A DNA stretch of 64,000 nt. Origin: a virus. The notes beneath the pieces are model-generated. The model was not told the origin of the DNA and ran no database searches. It saw only the letters and a list, made by a program, of their open reading frames with translations. Shown piece after piece: positions 32,159 through 40,173 of this stretch. The stretch's first letter is position 1. Each line of letters opens with the position of its first letter. Both the position numbers and the translations under genes were made by a program. The DNA lies in the IMG/VR virus record IMGVR_UViG_3300046167_000921, positions 62,001 to 126,000 of that record; one strand, written 5' to 3'.

Positions 32159-32813
32159 AGGGAAGTTTCGGGTTGATCGTTCTAATCAGAGCCTCTAGCT
32201 TATCGTCGTTCTTCCAAGCAGAACGTGCTGAGATCTCATTCATGAAACCCGCTTCCATGAGTTCGTTTGCATAGACTCGAACTCTCTGAGGAGTAGAGTT
32301 CCAGCTCCCTGCACCGCTCACACCTTCTGTATAGTCATAGCTGGGCATGGGTACAGAAAACTCCCACGGAAGTTCGAACATGTCATCTCCCTTAGGACTC
32401 TTCCATCCAATTACAGTCTTCACCTTGCGGTTTGAAGAGAAGGGGAGGATCGGTTCATTAGCCAACAACTCATTGCTATACTTGGGCTTGATGCTTGGAG
32501 CAGTCGCAATCGTGATGTGAGGATACCGATTCGTCACATACGCGGAGAGCTTTGAAGGCACGTCAAGCAAGATCGCGAGAGCCTTGTCATCTAACACATA
32601 ACCCTTGATCTTCAGCTCAATTGAAGACCCAATCAGACCCTCAAGAGGAAGCAAGTTATTGGCGACGCTCTTCTTGTAGAATTCAATCGTCATGTGGTGA
32701 GCGTGTGTCGTCCAATCGCTTGGGACGGAGATACCTTGTCCTCCGAGCCACATGAGGAGGGCTTGTGGGTTGAGTACGACTGCTTGAGAGAAAAGTACTT
32801 TCGTCTTCTTCAT
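32157..32813 (-). CDS. 2H phosphoesterase-like protein
   Basis: A 218-residue protein. The first ~120 residues carry two H-x-T motifs about 60 residues apart: HAHHMTIEFY and YPHITIATAPSIKPKYSN. These are the paired catalytic histidines of the 2H superfamily (LigT, CPDase, tRNA-ligase CPD domain, phage Acb1). The members cleave cyclic or 2',3'-linked phosphodiesters. A ~90-residue C-terminal domain is unrecognised. RNA repair or degradation of cyclic-nucleotide defence signals are both possible. The start overlaps the upstream stop by 4 nt. Confidence 0.65.
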   Translation of the reverse strand: MKKTKVLFSQAVVLNPQALLMWLGGQGISVPSDWTTHAHHMTIEFYKKSVANNLLPLEGLIGSSIELKIKGYVLDDKALAILLDVPSKLSAYVTNRYPHITIATAPSIKPKYSNELLANEPILPFSSNRKVKTVIGWKSPKGDDMFELPWEFSVPMPSYDYTEGVSGAGSWNSTPQRVRVYANELMEAGFMNEISARSAWKNDDKLEALIRTINPKLP

Positions 32814-33103
32814 AACTTGCTCTTTCTTCTATAATATGACACGTCTAAGACTCGACAGATCTCCTTGAATAATTCTTCAAGTGACACATCGGCTTCAAAA
32901 AATAGGTCTTCCCCATCACCTACAAGGAAAGTGACCTTGTCTCTTCCCTCAACCATCTCTGCGTAGTAGGTCTTCTTGCAGTTGGCTTTTTTTATCTCGG
33001 CAAGAAGCTCGTCAAGAGTCCAATTGTGTTCTTTGCCCACTAAGCGATATGCGGGCATACCGTGCTTGCGAGTATCGTAGACTACAATCTTCAATTTGAC
33101 CAA
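32810..33103 (-). CDS. Small unrecognised protein (97 aa)
   Basis: Begins MVKLKIVVYDTRKHGMPAYR and contains KTYYAEMVEGRDKVTFLVGD; a compact alpha/beta protein by appearance. It overlaps both neighbours (13 nt and 4 nt), so it is part of a tightly coupled five-gene operon with the 2H-like protein. No family is recognised. Confidence 0.65.
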   Translation of the reverse strand: MVKLKIVVYDTRKHGMPAYRLVGKEHNWTLDELLAEIKKANCKKTYYAEMVEGRDKVTFLVGDGEDLFFEADVSLEELFKEICRVLDVSYYRRKSKL

Positions 33104-33789
33104 TCCTCCAAAAGGGAATCGAGGTTTATATCATCGGTGTTAGTTCCGACATCCTCTAGAGAGATATTCTCAACTTGAACAGGTTGCAGATCCATCTGAG
33201 GGAGAGTTTTTGCAGGTGCTTTTGCGGTTGTCTCCAACAAATCCCCTAGAGTATCTTCGGACTTCTTCCCTGTTGAGTTGTCGAAGTCTGAAGAGATCAT
33301 CGTCTTCGTACCCCACCTCTGCCCTAAAGCGATCTGTTCCTGACAGAGCTTGAGCTGATCTCGAAGCCTGCCTTGCAGGTCTTTGAGGTCTGTTCTCTTG
33401 GCTTTGATCACTGTAATGAGATCTTCGAGGTCGTGAGACTTGAGAGTGAGATCGTTAATCTTAGACTGAATGTGTACAAGCCGAGTTCCAGCTAGGGCTT
33501 CTCGCTCTTTTTGGCTTCGACCCGAGCGGACATGTGGGTCGTGGGCAATCAACTGTGTCTGCTCGATGTTGTATTCCGTCTGTCTGATCAACAAGCCCCT
33601 CTTGATCTTCTGGAGGTTGTGAGACACCTCCATGAATATCCTCTCGGTCTTTGATAGATGACCTCGTACTTCGGAAGTCTTCCTGTTGAGTTTTGAAGGG
33701 CCGAACTCAATAGGATCGGCATCTAGTTGCAGATCCATACTTGTTAGTTGGCTGTATACTCTGTCGATATACTCTTGGTCAATGCTCAT
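33091..33789 (-). CDS. Coiled-coil protein (232 aa)
   Basis: The start is set at 33789 (MSIDQEYIDRVYSQLTSMDL) with GGAAGG 8 nt upstream; a GTG at 33798 is an alternative. Residues ~35-160 are heptad-rich (HLSKTERIFMEVSHNLQKIK and following) and predicted coiled coil. The C-terminus is acidic and disordered, ending LDSLLEDWSN. A scaffold or DNA-metabolism adaptor role is possible; no family is recognised. Confidence 0.65.
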   Translation of the reverse strand: MSIDQEYIDRVYSQLTSMDLQLDADPIEFGPSKLNRKTSEVRGHLSKTERIFMEVSHNLQKIKRGLLIRQTEYNIEQTQLIAHDPHVRSGRSQKEREALAGTRLVHIQSKINDLTLKSHDLEDLITVIKAKRTDLKDLQGRLRDQLKLCQEQIALGQRWGTKTMISSDFDNSTGKKSEDTLGDLLETTAKAPAKTLPQMDLQPVQVENISLEDVGTNTDDINLDSLLEDWSN

Positions 33790-34099
33790 CTTTCTCACCT
33801 TCCAATAAGATCTTGTAGTTGTTGCTGATCTCTCTCATCTCGTTATTCATCTGATCCGCCGTGATCAGATGATTCGCAGCGGCTTGTTTGAGTGCGAGCT
33901 GGTTTACTTGAAGAGACAATAGGAGAGCCGCAACTCTTGACTCTTCTACGGTTAAACCCTCAGAGGGAAGATCCCCGTAAGAGGAAGTCAAGGACATAAA
34001 AACATCCCCCTCTCTGGTCTTGATTATTCGCGAACAGGCGATGGAGGACACTTTCTCTTTACTCTTAATCATCTCTATCTTGCTTTTAAGACTACTCAT
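33779..34099 (-). CDS. Small helical protein (106 aa)
   Basis: Begins MSSLKSKIEMIKSKEKVSSI and contains LLLSLQVNQLALKQAAANHL, a helix-rich pattern. It is the first gene of the operon ending with the 2H-like gene. GGGAG precedes the ATG, and a TTTCTATAAG promoter-like core plus an ATGTGA/TCACAT hairpin lie in the leader. Function unknown. Confidence 0.65.
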   Translation of the reverse strand: MSSLKSKIEMIKSKEKVSSIACSRIIKTREGDVFMSLTSSYGDLPSEGLTVEESRVAALLLSLQVNQLALKQAAANHLITADQMNNEMREISNNYKILLEGEKDEH

Positions 34100-34130
34100 T
34101 TTATTCTCCCTATGTGATTTGTTGTCACAT

Positions 34131-34141
34131 CACTTATAGAA
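34131..34141 (-). promoter_or_regulatory. Candidate promoter (TTTCTATAAGTG)
   Basis: On the minus strand a TTTCTATAAG core lies ~30 bp before the gene starting at 34099. It resembles cores at 31001-31010, 35216-35223 and 12323-12337. A 6-bp ATGTGA/TCACAT hairpin follows in the leader. Confidence 0.4.
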
Positions 34142-34293
34142 AGTGGCGAGAGCCATCGGCGTTTATTTGTCCGTATTGTTATACTTACCTGAGATGTACT
34201 TGTGGTGAGTATACAACACATAGAAACAGATCACGGAGAATGAGAGGGCAGATACTGAAAAAGCGAGGAGACAGATGTACATTAGAATTATCA

Positions 34294-34698
34294 TTAAGTG
34301 AACTTCTTTACTGTCAAGACAGGGTCTATACCATCCACCTTAGTAGCCATTCTGTAGCGTTCTTTGTAAATCAGCCCCCCAAACTTGTCCTGCTTACTTT
34401 TACTCACTATCGTGTAGCTTTCCTCTCCCACATAAACTTTGAGTTGGTCTACAGTTTTCTTAATGAGTTCTTTATCTTGCTCTAGTTCTTCCTTGATTGG
34501 ATGATCTATGAGAGCTAAAACTCTGTTATGTAAGGTTCTTGCTTCAACTTCATCGACCCTATCAAGTAGAGTGTTCTTGTATTCCGAGACGCCTGATTCT
34601 CTAGTCCCCTTGATTATGCCTTTGTAGTTACCAAGAACAAGAGGGTCATACTCCACTCTACTCAGGAAACTTTCTCTAGGTACTTTTCTTGTAATCAT
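34294..34698 (-). CDS. Unrecognised 134-residue protein
   Basis: Begins MITRKVPRESFLSRVEYDPL and includes a charged helical middle (NRVLALIDHPIKEELEQDKE). The basic composition is compatible with nucleic-acid binding, but nothing specific is visible. The 5' leader is unusually long and AT-rich, part of the divergent region 34699-35246. The 190 bp after its stop hold no convincing gene. Confidence 0.55.
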   Translation of the reverse strand: MITRKVPRESFLSRVEYDPLVLGNYKGIIKGTRESGVSEYKNTLLDRVDEVEARTLHNRVLALIDHPIKEELEQDKELIKKTVDQLKVYVGEESYTIVSKSKQDKFGGLIYKERYRMATKVDGIDPVLTVKKFT

Positions 34699-35246
34699 AG
34701 TTATTAACTTTATTCTTCGAAGTCGTGTTACTTGTAGTGTTGTTATTCCTATAGTTGTTCTTATAAGTCTTCTTAGTATTAGTAGAAGTGTTCTTGTTAG
34801 TATTGTTAGTCTTTTTGTTCTAGATATTACACCTTCCGATACTACGTATCTTAACCTGTACTATCTATACTAGAGTCTTACATCTCTAGTAACTTATATG
34901 AAAGTTAGGTTAGTGCCTGATACATAGCAAGAGAGTTACTAGGGTTAGTTTCCTATCCTGATCCCAACGGAGTTATGAGACCTAGTCCTCTCCCTGAAGG
35001 CATACCCTTTTCCCAGAGGGAAGAGAGGGTATTTATGAGCCTCCTTACGAACGAACAGTTTTTTTTAGGCTAGGTGCGTACTACGACGTAGCTTATCCCA
35101 CCTAGTAGGCGTTACCTACCTCCCTGCCCTGTAAGAGGCTGGGGGACTGACTCCCCTTATACAACAAATCAGAGGCAGAGCAAGAAAAATATTTCAGCTC
35201 AGGCGTGTGGGGGAATCTATAAGAGCTGTAGAAAGTGAGGTGAGAT
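34699..35246. other. 548-bp hairpin-rich non-coding divergence region
   Basis: No convincing gene lies between the leftward gene ending its leader here and the rightward holB. The left third is AT-rich with short direct repeats (GTTAGTATTGTTAGT). The rest carries hairpins at 34869-34890 (ACTAGAG/CTCTAGT), 35002-35032, 35070-35105 (with an inner perfect palindrome at 35081-35091), 35105-35119, 35142-35156 and 35195-35228. It could be a replication origin, a structured leader or both. Confidence 0.55.
35216..35223 (+). promoter_or_regulatory. Candidate promoter for the holB-holA-nrdA run (TCTATAAG)
   Basis: A TCTATAAGAG core lies 24 bp before the holB ATG and next to the right arm of a CAGCTC/GAGCTG inverted repeat (35195-35200, 35223-35228). 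It is the only good promoter-like sequence before this rightward operon. Confidence 0.4.
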
Positions 35247-35837
35247 ATGATAATCATTCATCATGGGACAGGGGTAGAAAGCGGTTTAGCGGAGGTTCTT
35301 GAGGACAAGAACCTCGTAAAGCCCCCTTATGAAAACCTAAAGACAGACAATGTGCGAGATCTTGTGGATACGTTCTCGAAGATTTGGCCAATTAGTAACC
35401 CTGTGCTTGTAGCGGGGCCTCTTGATGAGGCAGACCCTTCAGTGCTGGATATTTTGCTGAAGAGGATTGAAGAACCCTTACAGGGATCTCCTGAGTTGGT
35501 TCTCTGGGCTAGAGACTATGGCACAGTGCCTCATACCATTAGATCTCGATGCGGAGAGCAGTATCATTATCAGCCTGTAGGTCAGCACACCCTGTATGAG
35601 CACGCTGAGAGTATGCTAGAAGCCGTTTTAAGCAATAACCTAGTAGGTATTACAGATATACTGAGAAGTGTCGAGGGGAAGCAATCTCGTGACTTTTTGG
35701 ATGCGTATGTGGAAGTGGTCTTAGAGAAAGGTGAGCTTCAGGTCTATGAAGCTCGTCTTAAAAGAGTGCTTCGCAGGAAGCGTGTGAGTCAAGTAGCCCT
35801 ATATGGTTATTTTTTAGGGGGTGTATCTTGTCCGTAA
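35247..35837 (+). CDS. holB: Clamp-loader delta-prime (HolB)-like subunit
   Basis: A 196-residue protein. It retains the delta-prime/gamma fold outline: NPVLVAGPLDEADPSVLDIL (degenerate Walker B and sensor helix), RIEEPLQGSPELVLWAR and TIRSRCGEQYHYQPVG, in which SRC is the conserved arginine-finger motif of loader subunits. It lacks a Walker A, as expected for delta-prime, and is shorter than bacterial HolB. It overlaps holA by TAATG, so the two are made together. With DnaX it should load the phage clamp. Confidence 0.8.
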   Translation: MIIIHHGTGVESGLAEVLEDKNLVKPPYENLKTDNVRDLVDTFSKIWPISNPVLVAGPLDEADPSVLDILLKRIEEPLQGSPELVLWARDYGTVPHTIRSRCGEQYHYQPVGQHTLYEHAESMLEAVLSNNLVGITDILRSVEGKQSRDFLDAYVEVVLEKGELQVYEARLKRVLRRKRVSQVALYGYFLGGVSCP

Positions 35838-36748
35838 TGGTTTTACATGGGAACAACAAAGGTTACTTACAGCTTCGCTCTACAGAGATCCTTCAAGAGT
35901 ATCGGGCGAATGGTTATGACGTTCGTGAGGTGGACTACAAGAGTAAGAACTCAGTACATGAGGCTTTCAGCTCAAGTATGTTTGAACTCAACCCTGTCTT
36001 GGTTTTGATCCACAACCCTACTAAGGTGAAGGGTCTAGCTACGTACTTGAAAGACCCTAAAGACAGAGAGGTTCTTGTTGTTTACGACAAGAGTTCTTTA
36101 CCGAAGCTGTTGAAGGGCTTCATGACTCAGACCTTGAATGAGCCGAAGTACGATAACGAGAAGAGGGAGTGGTACTCTAATTTCGTGAAGGAGTACGCGA
36201 AGAAGAGTGGCAAGACTATTTCTACGGATCTTTGTGTCGCTATTGTCAGCAAGGTCGGGAGAGATCTGGGTTTACTTAGATATGAGGTATTAAAGTATGT
36301 GACTTTAGCTGGGGATGAAGAGGAGATTTCACCGCGTATGGTTGCGGGGGTGTTCTGTGACCTTCAGGGTCCTGAATCTTCGGACTTGATTGATGCGGTT
36401 ATAAGACAAGATCGAAAGGGGTTCTTGAAGGTTTGTGGTCGCATAGAAAAAAGCTCTTCACAAGATCAGACGATGTCTGTATGTAATGGTCTGTTGTTTT
36501 ATACACTGAAGCAACTCCTCGATGTGTCTGTCCGCCTTGAAGACAAGAAATCTTCGGAAACTATCTCGGCAGAGCTTGGGAAGAATCCTTGGTTGGTAGA
36601 AAATATTTTAAGACCTCAAGCCCTTTCTTTGGGTCTCGGTAAGATTATCCTTTTGATAGGAGTTCTATATGAATGTGAAGACTCCGTTCTTAAGGGCTCT
36701 CGTAATCCTTGGGTCAAGTTTAAAACGAAGATGGTGAGTGTCTTATAG
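35837..36748 (+). CDS. holA: Clamp-loader delta (HolA)-like subunit
   Basis: A 303-residue protein starting at the ATG within the TAATG overlap (MVLHGNNKGYLQLRSTEILQ). The layout follows HolA: an N-terminal Rossmann-like domain beginning VLHGNN, the NPVLVLIHNPTKVKGLATYL segment, a LLRYEVLKYVTLAGDE helix like the LxxElxKL region of delta, and a C-terminal collar domain. Delta opens the clamp. There is no Walker motif, as expected. It completes a three-subunit bacterial-type loader with holB and dnaX. Confidence 0.78.
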   Translation: MVLHGNNKGYLQLRSTEILQEYRANGYDVREVDYKSKNSVHEAFSSSMFELNPVLVLIHNPTKVKGLATYLKDPKDREVLVVYDKSSLPKLLKGFMTQTLNEPKYDNEKREWYSNFVKEYAKKSGKTISTDLCVAIVSKVGRDLGLLRYEVLKYVTLAGDEEEISPRMVAGVFCDLQGPESSDLIDAVIRQDRKGFLKVCGRIEKSSSQDQTMSVCNGLLFYTLKQLLDVSVRLEDKKSSETISAELGKNPWLVENILRPQALSLGLGKIILLIGVLYECEDSVLKGSRNPWVKFKTKMVSVL

Positions 36749-36769
36749 AGACACCGTAAGGAAATAAAT

Positions 36770-38494
36770 ATGTACTCTTTTTCTGATCACGCAAAGGCTC
36801 TACTTGGGACTTATTACATGAAGGACGAGGACGGCTCCACCGAAGAAGCATTCCACAGAGCCGCATATGCCTATGCTTCGACACCCGAGCTGGCTCAGAG
36901 AATTTACGAGTACGCATGTAAGGGCTGGTTTATGTTCTCAAGCCCCATCCTCTCCAACGCGAATGGGAATGGTATGCCCATCTCTTGTTTTCTCACATAT
37001 GTGGAGGACACAGTCGAAGGACTCATCGAACACACGGAGGAGTTGCGTTGGATGAGCGTTATGGGTGGCGGTGTCGGTGGTCATTGGGATCACGTTCGAT
37101 CAGTAAGTAAAAAATCACCTGGCCCAATTCCTTTCTTGAAAACGGTGGACTCTGATATGGTAGCTTACAGGCAGGGTCAAACACGCAAAGGATCTTACGC
37201 GGCGTATTTGGATGTCTCTCACCCAGATCTCATTGAGTTCCTCAACGTCCGTATGCCTACAGGGGGTGACCCCGCACGCAAGTGTTTCAACATCAACAAC
37301 GCGGTGAACTTGACGGACGAGTTCATGACCGCTGTGATGAGTGGTAGTAAATGGGATCTGGTTGACCCAGCGGATAAAACTGTCAGGGACACTGTTGACG
37401 CAAGAGAGCTTTGGCAGAGAATTCTTGAGGTTCGTTTTCGTACAGGAGAGCCATACCTTAACTTTATTGATGAGGCAAACAGGCACTTACCTCAGCCTTT
37501 AAAGGACAAGGGTCTTAAGATTCACGGGTCTAATCTCTGTAACGAAATCCACCTTCCCACAGGTGTGGGTCGTTCAGCGGTCTGCTGTCTATCTAGCCTC
37601 AATGTTGAGATGTTTGATGAGTGGAAGGACACATCTATCGTTGAGGACTTGATTGAGTTCCTTGACGACGTACTTCAGTTCTTCATTGAGAACGCACCTG
37701 CTCAATTGGGGAAAGCTGTCCGCAGTGCTCAATCTGAGCGTTCACTTGGCTTGGGTACGATGGGCTTCCATGCATACCTACAAAAGAAGGGTCTTCCTTT
37801 CGAGTCAGTGTTTGCGGTCTCTGCGAACCGAAAGATTTACTCGACGATCAAAGAACGGGCTGTTGCTTCTTCTAGGAGGCTCGCAGAACTCAAGGGGGAA
37901 TATCTTGATGGGGTTGGTTCGGGCATGAGGAACAGTCACTTGCTGGCCATCGCCCCGAATGCGAATTCGGCTATTATACTTGATACAAGTCCTAGCATTG
38001 AGCCTTGGAAGTCTAACGCTTTCACCCACCGTACTAGAGCGGGGTCTTTTTTGCAGTTCAACAAGTATCTTAGAGCGGTGTTAGAGTCTCATCAGGAGAG
38101 ACTACCTGAAGAAGACAGAGAAGAGTGGATAGACGATCAAGTTCAATCTATCATCTTAGCTCAGGGCTCAGTTCAACACTTGGATTACCTGACCGTCTCT
38201 GAGAGGGACACTTTCAAGACCGCTTTTGAGCTTGATCAGATGTGGGTTGTTGAACATGCAGGTGTGCGTCAGGAGTGGATCTGCCAAGGCCAGAGCGTGA
38301 ACCTCTTCTTCCCTGCGGGTTCAGACAAGAACTATGTTAATGCTGTCCACTTGAGTGCGTGGAAGAAGCAACTGAAGGGGTTGTATTATCTTCGCACCTC
38401 TGCTGGTGTTGTGGCAGACAAGGTGAGCGAGAAGATTGAGCGTAAGGCTTTGAAGGACTATGACATAGACGAGTGTATTAGCTGTCAGGGCTGA
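36770..38494 (+). CDS. nrdA: Class I ribonucleotide reductase large subunit NrdA
   Basis: A 574-residue protein with the catalytic set: Cys73 (ISCFLTY), SNLCNEIH with Cys257 and Glu259, Cys272/273 (AVCCLSSLN), the PNANSAIILDTSPSIEPW substrate loop, the Tyr-Tyr pair in LYYLRT and the C-terminal redox pair C569-x2-C572 (ECISCQG). It lacks the N-terminal ATP-cone, so overall allosteric shut-off by dATP is probably absent, a trait seen in phage enzymes. The SD is AAGG. A GTGTCT/AGACAC hairpin spans the holA stop upstream. Confidence 0.93.
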   Translation: MYSFSDHAKALLGTYYMKDEDGSTEEAFHRAAYAYASTPELAQRIYEYACKGWFMFSSPILSNANGNGMPISCFLTYVEDTVEGLIEHTEELRWMSVMGGGVGGHWDHVRSVSKKSPGPIPFLKTVDSDMVAYRQGQTRKGSYAAYLDVSHPDLIEFLNVRMPTGGDPARKCFNINNAVNLTDEFMTAVMSGSKWDLVDPADKTVRDTVDARELWQRILEVRFRTGEPYLNFIDEANRHLPQPLKDKGLKIHGSNLCNEIHLPTGVGRSAVCCLSSLNVEMFDEWKDTSIVEDLIEFLDDVLQFFIENAPAQLGKAVRSAQSERSLGLGTMGFHAYLQKKGLPFESVFAVSANRKIYSTIKERAVASSRRLAELKGEYLDGVGSGMRNSHLLAIAPNANSAIILDTSPSIEPWKSNAFTHRTRAGSFLQFNKYLRAVLESHQERLPEEDREEWIDDQVQSIILAQGSVQHLDYLTVSERDTFKTAFELDQMWVVEHAGVRQEWICQGQSVNLFFPAGSDKNYVNAVHLSAWKKQLKGLYYLRTSAGVVADKVSEKIERKALKDYDIDECISCQG

Positions 38495-39177
38495 CTGTCT
38501 AAGAACCTTTGAGCTACTCTTTCGGCGGAGGAGCTTCTATCCCTAAAGAAGTTCTTAACTGACCCAAATATTCCTCTTTGGTCTATGATTGCGGCCTTAG
38601 CTTCTATGAAGAACTCATTTACCGTCAAGCCTATGTTAGTTGGCCAGCCGTCAATTGCTGTGATGTAAAGCTTCCTCCTTAAAAAGGGGTCGGTTTTTTT
38701 CAGCCTCTTGAGGTCGGTGAGAAGCTGGGTTATTTCATCCTCTTGAGCCTCTTTCGCAGATCGCACTAACTCTTTAATTTCATTAATGAGTGATTGCAAA
38801 GCTTTATTTGAAATCTCTTCCCTTCTCTCAGTTGTCGTGACCATTCCGTCAGGCCATTTGAGTGTAGAGTACTTGAAGTAGAAGCCTTTTTTTTCAAGGT
38901 AGGGGATGTCTTCTTCTTCTATCTTATAGCCTGACAGGTCGCTGTCGATGAATTTAGTGTCAGCGGGGAAGGCTTCCCTGCCTGCACTTGTCAGTATGGA
39001 TTTGTGTACGCTCTTGTGAAAGATGCATCCTTTGAAGACTAGGCTTCTTGGATTTGCTTTTTGAAGTATTTCTTCAAAGATACCTCTCCGTATTTCAGAG
39101 AAGTCGTGTTGGGTGAAAAGCATTTCCCCCGCTTTGAGAGACTTCAAGAGGACTAAAGATTTTTCTGCCTGTGGCAT
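38485..39177 (-). CDS. Unrecognised protein with C-terminal RVAQRFL motif
   Basis: A 230-residue protein. The N-terminal half (LFTQHDFSEIRRGIFEEILQ, CIFHKSVHK, IDSDLSGY) has a few pentapeptide-like strands. The middle is helical, and the C-terminus SSSAERVAQRFLDSQP carries a motif shared with three other proteins in this window. A WPTNIGLTVNEFFIEAK segment precedes it. Function unknown. The end overlaps the convergent nrdA by 10 nt. Its leader has a near-perfect TTTCTTTAT/ATATAGAAA hairpin before AAAGGAG. Confidence 0.65.
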   Translation of the reverse strand: MPQAEKSLVLLKSLKAGEMLFTQHDFSEIRRGIFEEILQKANPRSLVFKGCIFHKSVHKSILTSAGREAFPADTKFIDSDLSGYKIEEEDIPYLEKKGFYFKYSTLKWPDGMVTTTERREEISNKALQSLINEIKELVRSAKEAQEDEITQLLTDLKRLKKTDPFLRRKLYITAIDGWPTNIGLTVNEFFIEAKAAIIDQRGIFGSVKNFFRDRSSSAERVAQRFLDSQP

Positions 39178-39236
39178 GGCTCACTCCTTTTTCTATATCT
39201 GATGTATAAAGAAACTAAAACAAGTCGCTTTTCCAA

Positions 39237-39277
39237 TATCTCCCTTATTAATCATATAAGTTAACTATAAGGAGATA
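39237..39277 (+). promoter_or_regulatory. SD-sequestering hairpin with CATATAAG loop
   Basis: Arms 39237-39243 and 39271-39277 pair TATCTCC with GGAGATA, and a further TTAT/ATAA pairs after one bulge. The 3' arm is the AAGGAG ribosome site of the gene at 39284. The loop contains CATATAAGTTAAC. It is a plus-strand example of the recurrent architecture. Confidence 0.62.
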
Positions 39278-39283
39278 CGAAAT

Positions 39284-40171
39284 ATGAAAGTTACATCAAA
39301 AAAATTAGGGAAGACCACCTTCTATGGGCTAGAGACTCAAGGCGGAGCCTTCATGGGTGTCTATTTCCTCAAGCCTGTTTTCGAGGGGCGGAGTATCATC
39401 GCATACCAGCTCATACGGACAAAAAACTCAAGGTTTTCGAAGATTGGCCCTCAGCATACCATTCACTTTTTACTCAAGGGTCGGGTGGATGCCCAACTCT
39501 ATAGATACAAGAACGTCTCAGCCGCAACAGGGGATGTTCTCGAACCTGCTATGTTCAACACCACTTCTTCTGCTAGAAGAAGGATCTACTACCTAGCAGT
39601 GCAGTCAATTAAGAGTATCTGTCGTCAGATTGACTTCAGCGGAGATTATGATGTAGAAGTAGCTAGTACCATGTATGAGTTTAATAGTGTACTAGAGGCG
39701 AATAAGAGACTTCGAGAAGGTGATTCAATAGGTGGCTACCTAAGAACCGACCTGAAAAGAATGGGTCTATCTACACCTCGTCTCTCAGACAGCCCTAACT
39801 ACCCAAAAGTGGGAGACTTCCTTGTCCCCTATAGTAGATGGAATTTCTCCCACTTCTTGATGGTGGTAAGTGTAGATGAAGCCTCAGATACCATCAAAGT
39901 CCTTCCGACAAAACCAGAGCTTCTAAATCCTGAAGATCGAGATGATTTCTCATGGGAAGCGGTCTTTAAACCAACCTCTGAAAAGTCCCGTCCTTCGTCA
40001 CGAGAGATAACTCTTTTCGTCAAAGAGGATGGTGGTGGTCTACGGATAAAGGGTAGTCTGGGAGACAAATCCCGTTACTTCCAAATGCTAAAAGGTCAGG
40101 TTAAGCTTGACGGGCGAGGTAATTACGTCACTCAGATGAAGGGCTACCTAGACGTATCTAATGAGTGGTGA
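39284..40171 (+). CDS. Unrecognised 295-residue protein
   Basis: Begins MKVTSKKLGKTTFYGLETQG. The sequence is beta-rich with a VGDFLVPYSRWNFSHFLMVV block and a C-terminal EITLFVKEDGGGLRIKGSLG section. No catalytic motif is recognised. It stands alone between two leftward operons and has its own hairpin-promoter element, suggesting a separately timed gene. It ends 2 bp from the convergent portal gene. Confidence 0.65.
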   Translation: MKVTSKKLGKTTFYGLETQGGAFMGVYFLKPVFEGRSIIAYQLIRTKNSRFSKIGPQHTIHFLLKGRVDAQLYRYKNVSAATGDVLEPAMFNTTSSARRRIYYLAVQSIKSICRQIDFSGDYDVEVASTMYEFNSVLEANKRLREGDSIGGYLRTDLKRMGLSTPRLSDSPNYPKVGDFLVPYSRWNFSHFLMVVSVDEASDTIKVLPTKPELLNPEDRDDFSWEAVFKPTSEKSRPSSREITLFVKEDGGGLRIKGSLGDKSRYFQMLKGQVKLDGRGNYVTQMKGYLDVSNEW

Positions 40172-40173
40172 GG

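Noticed and set aside
34164-34294. Possible small membrane peptide starting in a TAATG overlap after the gene ending at 34294
   Set aside because: A first reading gave a hydrophobic 43-residue peptide, but recounting the bases at 34258-34262 showed four A rather than five. The true frame stops after 20 codons.
34114-34485. 123-codon plus-strand ORF with several cysteines
   Set aside because: Most of it is antisense to the gene at 34294-34698, there is no ribosome site, and the cysteine pattern does not form a known zinc motif.
34975-35073. 32-codon ORF in the divergent gap
   Set aside because: The GGAG is only 2 nt from the ATG, the sequence has no recognisable feature, and the ORF runs through a stable hairpin at 35002-35032. 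More likely non-coding.
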